This document shows positions 44,739 through 52,284 of a stretch of DNA of 64,000 nucleotides, piece by piece. Every line of letters starts with the position of its first letter. The stretch's first letter is position 1. A program made the translations under genes and the position numbers. Below the pieces are notes generated by a model. That model did no database searches and was not told the origin of the DNA. It saw only the letters and a program-made list of their open reading frames with translations. The stretch lies in NCBI GenBank assembly GCA_017309275.1, contig JAFKLT010000035.1:105819-169818 (forward strand). Reading direction: 5' to 3'. Source of the stretch: Sphingomonadales bacterium. GTDB taxonomy: Bacteria; Pseudomonadota; Alphaproteobacteria; Sphingomonadales; Sphingomonadaceae.

Positions 44739-45646
44739 TGGAACGCGACGCGAACTACGGTCTGATTGGGGGCCTGACGCTGGCTCTGCTAGCGGCGGCT
44801 TTCGGCTTCATCCTCTGGCTCGGTCAATCCCAATTCGCGCGTGATTTCGACGAGTATCGGATCATTTTCGATGGTCCTGTCCGCGGGCTGAGCGAGGGAG
44901 GCGAGGTGCAGTTCAACGGAATTCCGGTGGGAGAAATCACGCGTATTAGTCTTGATCCCAGAAATCCAAACAGGGTGCTTGCAGGAGTGCGCCTGCGCGA
45001 GGATACGCCTGTGCGCGTCGATTCTACCGCCGCGACGGAGTCGCAAGGCATAACCGGCGGAAGCTACATCCAGATCAGTGCGGGGACGCCCTCTAAGCCG
45101 TTGTTGAAGGAGGTTTCCAAGGAAGCGCTCCCAGTGATTAAGGCGGAAAAAAGTTCGCTACAATCCCTGATGGATGGAGGTGGCGCATTGTTGGCGGATG
45201 CTTCGCAGGCCCTGGAAAGGGTCAACCGGACCTTGTCCGACGAGAATATCGAAAATGTTTCGGCTGCTATTGCGAATGTAACAGCTACCACGGCGGAATT
45301 GCGATCTAGTCGCGGAATGTTCAGCAAGGCTGAACAAGCGTTTGCACGCCTGGACCGGGCGGCGGCCGATATCGAGGCCGCGGCCGCATCGGCGCGCACG
45401 GCGATCGATGGCGACGGTCGCAAGACGTTTGCCGATGTCTCGGCAGCCGCTCGAGATCTTCGAGAGGGGATCGCCGAGGCGAGGGTGGTCATTCACAGGC
45501 TTGATGACGCCGCGAGTGGATTGGCGGCGCCCGACGGCTCCGGGATTGCTGCAACTTTGAAATCGCTCGATAGCGCGGCGCAGGAAATCGAGCAGCTCGC
45601 CGGCCAGCTACGACGGACCCCTCGTGAAAGGAAGCTCCCCCAATGA
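44738..45646 (+). CDS. MlaD-family (MCE domain) lipid-binding protein
   Basis: A 302-residue MCE protein. An N-terminal membrane anchor (YGLIGGLTLALLAAAFGFIL) precedes one MCE domain, about residues 38-118 (YRIIFDGPVRGLSEGGEVQF, GIPVGEITRISLDP, TGGSYIQISAG), then a long alanine-rich helical tail of 170 residues (DRAAADIEAAAASARTAIDG) likely to form a coiled coil reaching into the periplasm. It binds lipid between the permease and outer-membrane partners. Start ATG shares a base with the ATPase stop; the stop overlaps the lipoprotein start. The single MCE domain and long tail suit a periplasm-spanning needle type. Confidence 0.93.
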   Translation: MERDANYGLIGGLTLALLAAAFGFILWLGQSQFARDFDEYRIIFDGPVRGLSEGGEVQFNGIPVGEITRISLDPRNPNRVLAGVRLREDTPVRVDSTAATESQGITGGSYIQISAGTPSKPLLKEVSKEALPVIKAEKSSLQSLMDGGGALLADASQALERVNRTLSDENIENVSAAIANVTATTAELRSSRGMFSKAEQAFARLDRAAADIEAAAASARTAIDGDGRKTFADVSAAARDLREGIAEARVVIHRLDDAASGLAAPDGSGIAATLKSLDSAAQEIEQLAGQLRRTPRERKLPQ

Positions 45647-46254
45647 AAACGATCTCTGCAAGAATGTTTTTGCTGATGGGCGCGCTAATTTGCCTTTCTG
45701 GTTGCGGGAATATTCTGGGAACTGGCGGCAAATCGACGTTGTACCGGATCAGTAGCACGCCCGTACCGGAGCGTGAAATTGCACGACAGTGGATTCCGGT
45801 GTATATTACGCGACCGACGCTTCCGCCTGGGGCCGATGGAGACAGGATCCTCACGATCGAGAATCGCGAAGTCACGTATCTGGCCAAAGCACGGTGGATG
45901 AGGCCTGCGCCCGAGATGATCCGCGAGGCTATTGCCGGAAGCGTAGCGCGCAAAATCGATCACGCATATATCCCTGTCCAGAGCGTTGCTTCCGATCATT
46001 ACGTCCTATCCGCACGGCTTTCTTCTTTTGCAGCCTATTACGACCAGGGGCCCGACGCGGCCCCGATCATTCGCATCGCCGCGCAAGTGGAACTAAGCCG
46101 ATCCAAAGAATCGGAACCACTGGCAGTCACGCGCATCGTCCTTGATAGGTCAGCAAGTGCAAATAGCGTTTCGAGTATCGTCGAAGCCTTTGATCGCGCG
46201 AGCCTTGAAATGGCCGACGAAATCGCGAGTTGGACGGCTGCGGCGATCAACTAG
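45643..46254 (+). CDS. ABC-type transport auxiliary lipoprotein (PqiC-like)
   Basis: A 203-residue lipoprotein with lipobox LSGC (FLLMGALICLSGCGN) and the auxiliary-component pattern TLYRISSTPVP, VYITRPTLPPGADGDRILTI and YLAKARWMRPAPEMIREAIA. Proteins of this family accompany MCE transporters and sit in the outer membrane as the receiving partner, functionally standing in for MlaA. Start ATG overlaps the MCE gene stop. Last gene of the four-gene lipid-transport operon; a TetR gene faces it. Confidence 0.9.
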   Translation: MKTISARMFLLMGALICLSGCGNILGTGGKSTLYRISSTPVPEREIARQWIPVYITRPTLPPGADGDRILTIENREVTYLAKARWMRPAPEMIREAIAGSVARKIDHAYIPVQSVASDHYVLSARLSSFAAYYDQGPDAAPIIRIAAQVELSRSKESEPLAVTRIVLDRSASANSVSSIVEAFDRASLEMADEIASWTAAAIN

Positions 46255-46313
46255 CGTGAAGCCAATGGAAACTTAGTCGGGACAACGGCCCAGCCCAAGA
46301 TGAAGCGGGAATG

Positions 46314-46991
46314 TTATGGGTGGCTCCCCTTCAGGGAGGGGCGGCAGCCGTACACAAATAGATCGACAGCTTGCCTCATTCGGGCTGAAGAGGTTTCATT
46401 GTGACTGGTCACTCCCACTCCAAGAGCGGCCCGACGAAAAGGTGACAAAATGACGCTGGAGATAAACTGCTCCGCAGCAAAATTCGCGTCTGACACCCTG
46501 ATTTCTCCCCTCTCCTCGGCTTTGCGCAAGACCTCTGCCACCAATCTCGTCGTGCGTCCTACGCCGAATTCGTAAAGGTTTCGCGCTAAAGCGGGAAAAC
46601 GTGCAGCCTCAGCCATTACAACGCGTTCCAACGCGACGTGAATGTCGGTAAGCATCCAGGATAGCAGTTCATCGGACAGCTCTTCAAGCTCGAGCCGAAC
46701 GTCGCCATGTTCGGGAACGTGCTGTTCGAGGAAGGAGAGCCGATCCTCGATTTCCCTGAGTATTACCGCCTCGAAAAGCAGCTTTTTGCTCCCGTAACGG
46801 GCGTACAAAGTGCGCTTGGAGATGCCTGCTTTTGCAGCAATCCGTTCCGCCGTTGAACGACCGAATCCGTCGGCAAAGAAGACATCGCGGGCGACACGGA
46901 GAATTTTCCTCGAAAGTGCTTGCGAGGCTTGTCGAGTGGGCCTCCCTGTTCGTCCGGAAGCTGGTTCTTTGGTTTTTTGGGTCGACGCCAT
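46314..46991 (-). CDS. TetR-family transcriptional regulator
   Basis: A 225-residue TetR regulator. The N-terminal helix-turn-helix is clear (FADGFGRSTAERIAAKAGIS, then KRTLYARYGSKKLLFEAVI). The C-terminal helical domain contains ARFPALARNLYEFGV, as in AcrR-like regulators with the TetR_C_7-type domain. It converges on the lipid-transport operon and lies downstream of a broken acyl-CoA ligase gene on the same strand, 167 bp apart. The target is not evident; regulation of the ligase or of the lipid transporter are both possible. Confidence 0.92.
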   Translation of the reverse strand: MASTQKTKEPASGRTGRPTRQASQALSRKILRVARDVFFADGFGRSTAERIAAKAGISKRTLYARYGSKKLLFEAVILREIEDRLSFLEQHVPEHGDVRLELEELSDELLSWMLTDIHVALERVVMAEAARFPALARNLYEFGVGRTTRLVAEVLRKAEERGEIRVSDANFAAEQFISSVILSPFRRAALGVGVTSHNETSSARMRQAVDLFVYGCRPSLKGSHP

Positions 46992-47158
46992 GCCTCATCT
47001 TGGCCATACCTTGACCGCGCTGCAAGCGTAGAGCGCTTTGCCTTGGACAGCCCGACCGAGATTGCCCGGGCTTATGCAAGACTCACGAGGCCCGCTGAAA
47101 TTATCCCGCCTGAAAGGATCGCTGCCATTCGCACGGAATGGACGCAGTGTGATCTCAT

Positions 47159-48774
47159 CTAGGCGAGTTGGTTACGATACGCTTCGCGTAAGGCCTTTTT
47201 GTCGATCTTTCCCGTTGCAGTGAGCGGTACTGTCGCGAACAGGATGTCGTCCGGCAGCCACCAACGAACAACCTTCGTCTCCAGATGCGCGCGAATTGCG
47301 TCGGCTGTGACGGCTTGACCTTCATGCGTTTCGATCACGAGAAGGGGGCGCTCTTCCCATTTTGGATGATATACGCCAACGACCGCCGGGACCCGGACGC
47401 CGGGGTACCCAACCGCCGCATTCTCGATATCAATCGAGCTGATCCATTCGCCCCCGGACTTGATCACATCTTTCTCGCGGTCGGTCAGCCGGAGAAAGCC
47501 GAAGCGATCGATCGTACCGATGTCCCCGGTGTCGTACCAGCCATCGCTCCCGGCGCCCTCAATATCGGGGAAATAGCGATCGACGACCCACGGTCCGCGG
47601 ACCTGGAGCGCACCCGCCTGCTCACCGTCCCAGGGGAGCGGCGTGCCATCGCCGTCGATAATGCGCAGTTCGATGCCAAATTGCATGCGACCCTGCTTCG
47701 TCAGCGGGAGGTCGTTCGCGAAATCCTCGCCTTCGGCCATCAGGAGCGGGGAGGGCGTCGAAATCACGCCGAGCGGATTGGTTTCGGTCATGCCCCAGAG
47801 CTGCAGCACAGTGACACCATATTTGGCTCGGAATGTCTCGGCCATCGCCCGGGGGACGGCCGAGCCCCCAATCACGAGGCGCTTGAGATTGCCGACCCCC
47901 GTCCCCGTAGTGTCGAGATGAGCGAGGTACAAGGTCCAGATCGTCGGCACACCACCCGAAAAGGTGACGCCCTCTTCGTTGATCAGGTCGGCAAGACTGG
48001 CACCGTCCATCCTGTCACAAGGAAGCACTAGCTTGCAGCCGTTGATCGCTGCCGTGAAGGGAAGTCCCCATGCCGTTGCATGATACATGGACGAGCAGGG
48101 CATGATGACATCAAAAGCGCTGAACCCGAAGGCACTGCTTAGACCGGCCGCCATCCCGTGAAGAACGATTGAGCGGTGGCTGTATAGGACGCCCTTGGGG
48201 TCGCCCGTCGTCCCCGAAGTGTAGCAAAGAAATGCGGCTGCCTTTTCATCGAAGCTCATCCAGGTGAGGGCTCCGTCCTCGCTTGCCAGCAACGCTTCGT
48301 AGTTCAACGTGTCGGCAACATCTGGCGCGATCGTTCCGCGCTCCGCGAGAAGGACATAGCGCTCGATACCCGGAAGGAGAGGACGCAGCCGTGCGACGAG
48401 CTCGGCTAGATTGGGCTCGAAGAAGAGAATGCGGCTCCCTGCATGAGCGATAGTGAAGGCGATCTGCTTGTCGCTGAGACGCGGGTTGGCGGTGTGCAAT
48501 ACGGCGCCCATGCCCGGCGCCGCATAGAAGAGTTCGAGGTGGCGGTGGGAGTGTTCCAGGCGAGCGAGGAGACGCCGTCGCCCGTCGCAATCCCGAGGAC
48601 GCCAAGGGCCTGCGCAGCCTGACGCGCACGCTGATCGCAGCGGTGCCAGTCATACCGCCAAACCGGCTCCACGACAGCCTTCGAGACGATCTCCCTCTTG
48701 CCGTGCGCGCGCGCTGCATATTCCAATATTCCGCTGATCAGCAGCGGCGCGTCCTGCATCAATCCCCGCAACAT
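47159..48774 (-). pseudogene. Acyl-CoA ligase interrupted by a frameshift
   Basis: A long-chain fatty-acyl-CoA ligase in two frames. The N-terminal 75 residues start at ATG 48774 (AAGGA upstream; MLRGLMQDAPLLISGILEYA) and run to SSLAWNTP; the rest, from MGAVLHTANPRL to the C-terminal catalytic ATGKIDKKAL, is in another frame ending at 47159. The usual sequence between, AWNTHRHLE...MGAVLHT, is recovered if two bases are removed near 48545-48556 (CTCCC run), so one indel explains the break. The larger part retains the ATP loop FLCYTSGTTGDPKGVLYSHR. As written no full enzyme is made; sequencing error is the alternative. Confidence 0.8.
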
Positions 48775-48988
48775 GCTGCATCCTTCTTCGCCCCACTGCG
48801 CCGTCGCGCGCACGGTTCCGCCTCTCGGTTCCGATCGCCGCGCTGGCTGTCAATGACCGTCATCATGCTGGCCCATGGGCAAACTCCACGGGCCGCGATT
48901 GCATTCAGCCAGCAATTCTCAATGATCATATTGCAGCGGCACGGCTTAGGTTCGATCGCCCCCGAGATGTTCTCGCCCGCGTTTCAAA

Positions 48989-50002
48989 TTATTCACTCGC
49001 TGGTTTCAGCAACAGCGACAGGAACCGCCAATCGGACCAATCACCTTTTTTCCCCGCCGCTAAGGCGGCAATGTCGAGTTTCGCCTGCCTCACGATCGTA
49101 AGCCGAAGCGACGGAATGATATAGAGGCGTTGATCGCCCGCGCCGGCGGCGACGACCATATCCGCCGGTAGTTCGGCGGCATGACTGGTGATATCGGTGG
49201 ACCGAGTAACAATATCGACAGCCGGCGTGCTACGGGGTAGCCACCAAGTGAGACCGTAGGCAGGATTGACCTGGCTACCCTGGAACATCTCGCCGAATGT
49301 CGCTTCGTCGACAAGTGGCCTGCCTTCGAGCTTTCCGCCCCCGCGGACGAACTCGCCGATCTTCGCCCACTCGGATGCGGCCAGCACTAGGCCCTGCGGC
49401 ATGAGCGGTGCGCCATCGGGGCCGCTGCGCCAATCGCCGACCGTTACGCCTAGCGGCATTAGAATGCGACGCTCGATATAATGGCGAGGGTTGCCGTCCT
49501 CGCCTTTGGCGACGAGCTTTCGGCGCATGATTTCGCCGACGACTTGCATCGGAGCAGGGCCATACTGGAATTTCCCGCCCGGTGCCGCCGCGAGCGGTGC
49601 CTTGACCGAGTCCAAATACCCTTGGGGTCTCCCGACGGTTGAGGCCTGACCACCTGTCATCGACAGCAGTTGGCGAAGCGTGATCTGTTCCTTTTCGGCG
49701 TCGCCCTTCCACTCAGCGAGCGTCTCTGATGCCCGCTCGTCGAGCGTCAAAAGCCCGTCCTGTACGGCCGCCGCCGCCATCAGCCCGACAAGACTCTTGG
49801 TGCCCGACCAGAGTTCCTGCGGTGTCGCAATATCTGCAGAACGGCATCGAACCTCGCCATCCTCAAGGATCAGCAGCGCCACGCCAGAGTTTGCCTCGGA
49901 ATAGGCGATCGCCGCGGCACAGCCGGGAAGAGGAGCGGGTTCGCCTGCCGTGGCCGGCTGTGCCGCAACGGCTGCTGCGAAAAAGAGGATGGTGCGCTTC
50001 AA
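48989..50002 (-). CDS. Secreted beta-lactamase-fold serine hydrolase
   Basis: A 337-residue class C beta-lactamase-like serine hydrolase with a signal peptide (RTILFFAAAVAAQPATAG). Ser66-Gly-Thr-Lys69 is the SxxK nucleophile motif and Tyr147 in FQYGPAP the YxN-type base; LRQLLSMTGG precedes it as usual. Such proteins are more often esterases or peptidases than antibiotic resistance enzymes. The start is TTG at 50002 with GGGAG 8 bp upstream; no ATG is available in frame. The ATTATCGATAAT operator lies 39 bp upstream, so it likely belongs to the GntR-controlled ester-degradation set divergent from it. Confidence 0.88.
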   Translation of the reverse strand: MKRTILFFAAAVAAQPATAGEPAPLPGCAAAIAYSEANSGVALLILEDGEVRCRSADIATPQELWSGTKSLVGLMAAAAVQDGLLTLDERASETLAEWKGDAEKEQITLRQLLSMTGGQASTVGRPQGYLDSVKAPLAAAPGGKFQYGPAPMQVVGEIMRRKLVAKGEDGNPRHYIERRILMPLGVTVGDWRSGPDGAPLMPQGLVLAASEWAKIGEFVRGGGKLEGRPLVDEATFGEMFQGSQVNPAYGLTWWLPRSTPAVDIVTRSTDITSHAAELPADMVVAAGAGDQRLYIIPSLRLTIVRQAKLDIAALAAGKKGDWSDWRFLSLLLKPASE

Positions 50003-50040
50003 GTTCCGACTCCCATTTTCTGGTGCTTGTCATTCTCGAT

Positions 50041-50056
50041 ATTATCGATAATAATT
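50041..50056. promoter_or_regulatory. Palindromic operator, first copy
   Basis: ATTATCGATAAT (50041-50052), a perfect 12-bp palindrome, extended to ATTATCGATAATAATT, lies between the TTG-started hydrolase and the GntR gene. The identical 16 bp recur at 52243-52258 before the receptor gene. Probable binding site of the GntR protein encoded next to it. Confidence 0.7.
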
Positions 50057-50135
50057 TCATTCGCAATCATCGATTGCTCGCGTGCACTGTCCGATTAGGA
50101 TGGTGCCGGTAGCAGGGAAAGCCGAACGGAGAGAA

Positions 50136-50876
50136 ATGGGCGCGACGAAGACCGAAGACGACAGTGCACCGACTCAAGACCGCGTCATTGCGCGTCTCTT
50201 GACTGACGACATCGTCGAATGGCGCATCCAGCCGGGATCGTGGCTGCGCGAGCGCGAAATCGCCGCGCGCTTCGGGGTGAGCCATGCGCCCGTGCGCGAA
50301 GCATTCCGTCATCTTGCGCGGATCGGTCTCGTGAAGGTGGTCCCGTGGCGCGGAACCTATGTGATCGATATCGACGAGCATGCCGCGAACGAGGTCTATG
50401 AGCTGTGGAAATCCCTGTTCGGTGTAGTTTGCCGCCTGGCTGCGGTCGAGATGACGGATCGCGACGGGCGCGAACTGATGCACCGTCTGGTCGAATATAA
50501 GGATGTCACCCAGCGCACCGAAAATACGTTCGAGCATATCAAAGTCTCGAACCGCATCGGCCGCTTCATCGCCAAGCGGAGCAATGCGCCGCTCGCGCTG
50601 GAGCTCCTCGACCGGGTCGCGCTGCTCGCGCGCTGGCAGCACAATGTCTATACCGACAGCTATATCGAGACGCATGGCAATGACGCCGCGAAGCGATCGG
50701 CCATCCTCTACGACGCGCTTTGCCGCCATATCGTCACGCGCGATGGCGATGCCGCCGATGCGGTGGCGCGCGATCTGATCGGCGTTACTCAGAATAGTTT
50801 CGGGCGCGCACTCGAGGAATATAAGGCCCGGCACGCAAAGACTAAGCCCAGCCGCCGCCGCGCAAAAGTGACATGA
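50136..50876 (+). CDS. GntR-family regulator with FCD domain
   Basis: A 246-residue GntR regulator. The winged helix is in LLTDDIVEWRIQPGSWLRER, FGVSHAPVREAFRHLARIGL and VKVVPWRGTYV; the C-terminal FCD-like all-helical domain follows (YELWKSLFGVVCRLAAVEMT onward). Such regulators sense small organic acids. ATG 50136 has GGAG 4 bp upstream. It overlaps the next gene (ATGA) and stands between two copies of the ATTATCGATAAT palindrome, so it probably controls the whole ester-degradation cluster, including the divergent hydrolase and the receptor gene. Confidence 0.92.
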   Translation: MGATKTEDDSAPTQDRVIARLLTDDIVEWRIQPGSWLREREIAARFGVSHAPVREAFRHLARIGLVKVVPWRGTYVIDIDEHAANEVYELWKSLFGVVCRLAAVEMTDRDGRELMHRLVEYKDVTQRTENTFEHIKVSNRIGRFIAKRSNAPLALELLDRVALLARWQHNVYTDSYIETHGNDAAKRSAILYDALCRHIVTRDGDAADAVARDLIGVTQNSFGRALEEYKARHAKTKPSRRRAKVT

Positions 50877-52177
50877 GCCGCCTCCCGACCGACCGCCGCA
50901 CGTTGCTTAAGGCGGGCCTCGCGGCGCCGATCGCATTGCAGGTTAACTCCGCTGCCGCTGTATCTCGGGATTTGACCATGTTCGGCTCCGAACGCCTCTT
51001 CACCGACGTCCAAAGCTATACCGAGGCCGGCAACAAGCAGTCGGGCGGCGAGGGCGATCGTTGGACCGCCGACTGGACAGCGAAGCGGCTGTCCAGTGCC
51101 GGATTCGAAGTCGAACGCCAGACGTTTGACGTGCCTTGGTTCGAGGCCTCGCGCTGCGACCTCAGGCTCGGCGACATCACGATACCGCTCGTCGCACAAC
51201 CGCTCGCCATCGAAACCGGCGAGGCTGGACTCGCTGCGCCGCTGCGCCTCGCAGAAATTCCTGAACGCCTCGACGGCGCGATCGCCGTAGTGCGCCTGCC
51301 TTTCCGCCGCTGGTCGAGCCTCGTAGATCGTGCAGCGCGCGAGCCGCTCGCCGATGCGCTTGCGCGCGGTGCGAGCGGGGTCATTCTCATTACGACCGGG
51401 CCGACGGGCGAGGCCTTGCTCCTCAATGTCCCGGGCGGTCATCCCGTATCGGAAAAGCCACTTGCCTTGCTCGCGCCGCGACTCGCCGCCCCGGTGATTG
51501 AAGCCGCGCGCCACGGTGCCGCGGCGAAATTAGCGCTGCGCGGGCGCGGTGGGGCTCGGGCAGCTCAGAATATAATCGGGCGACTCGTTCGCTCCGGCCG
51601 CCCTTGGCTCGTCGTCTCGACGCCGCGTTCAGGCTGGACCGATTGCGCCGGCGAGCGGGGGCCGGGCATCGCGATGTGGCTCGCGCTCGCCGACTGGATG
51701 CCCCGAGCGTTTCCCCAGCACAGCCTGCTCTTTCTGTGCAACAGCGGGCATGAATATGAGAATCTCGGTGCGAGCCATATCGCCGACAAGTTTGGTCCAG
51801 CCCCCAGCGAGACGGCTTTCTGGTTGCATCTCGGCGCCAATGCCGCAGCACGTGACTATCAGGAAATGCCGGGGCGCTTGCTGCCGCTGCCGAGTGCCGA
51901 TCCCTATCGTTTTCTCATGACATCGCCCGAATTCGTTGCGCGTGCGCGCGAGATATTCAAAGGCCAGCCAGGGTTGGAAATGGCCTATCCTTCGGCGGAA
52001 GGCACAGCGGGCGAACTCTCGGAAGTGATAAAGGCCGGCTACACACGTCATGCTGGCATCTTTGGCGCACACCGTCATCACCACGCTGTGACCGACGATT
52101 TATCTACCGTCACACCTGACCCGCTTGCCGCTACGGCGCGGGGCGTCCGCGACCTGCTGAGCGCCGTCGTCTCCTAA
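50873..52177 (+). CDS. M28-peptidase-like protein lacking metal ligands
   Basis: A 434-residue exported protein with a Tat-like leader (DRRTLLKAGLAAPIALQ). It has the layout of M28 aminopeptidases: N-terminal part, PA-like insert (ARGASGVILITTGPTGEALL), and a catalytic-fold core. Where M28 enzymes have the zinc ligands His-x-Asp and Asp, the sequence is VVSTPRSGWTDCAGERGPGI, with neither; the downstream GHEYENLGASH partly keeps the Glu site and HRHHHAVTDD the terminal His. It is therefore likely not a canonical zinc peptidase; perhaps a lyase, esterase or binding protein. ATG overlaps the GntR stop. Confidence 0.72.
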   Translation: MSRLPTDRRTLLKAGLAAPIALQVNSAAAVSRDLTMFGSERLFTDVQSYTEAGNKQSGGEGDRWTADWTAKRLSSAGFEVERQTFDVPWFEASRCDLRLGDITIPLVAQPLAIETGEAGLAAPLRLAEIPERLDGAIAVVRLPFRRWSSLVDRAAREPLADALARGASGVILITTGPTGEALLLNVPGGHPVSEKPLALLAPRLAAPVIEAARHGAAAKLALRGRGGARAAQNIIGRLVRSGRPWLVVSTPRSGWTDCAGERGPGIAMWLALADWMPRAFPQHSLLFLCNSGHEYENLGASHIADKFGPAPSETAFWLHLGANAAARDYQEMPGRLLPLPSADPYRFLMTSPEFVARAREIFKGQPGLEMAYPSAEGTAGELSEVIKAGYTRHAGIFGAHRHHHAVTDDLSTVTPDPLAATARGVRDLLSAVVS

Positions 52178-52242
52178 ACCCGTGACCCACGTGCAATGAC
52201 ATTGCGCTTTCCGGCTTGACTCGCTCGCGTTTTCTGCACAAA

Positions 52243-52258
52243 ATTATCGATAATAATT
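52243..52258. promoter_or_regulatory. Palindromic operator, second copy, at the receptor promoter
   Basis: ATTATCGATAATAATT, identical over 16 bp to 50041-50056, lies 27 bp before the TonB-receptor ATG (52285). A -35-like TTGACT is at 52216-52221, so the palindrome would cover the -10 region and block transcription when bound. Confidence 0.7.
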
Positions 52259-52284
52259 GCGATAACAAAATGGGGAGAGTGACC

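Noticed and set aside
50067-50834. 255-codon minus-strand ORF opposite the GntR gene
   Set aside because: Antisense shadow; the plus strand has helix-turn-helix motifs and a proper ribosome-binding site.
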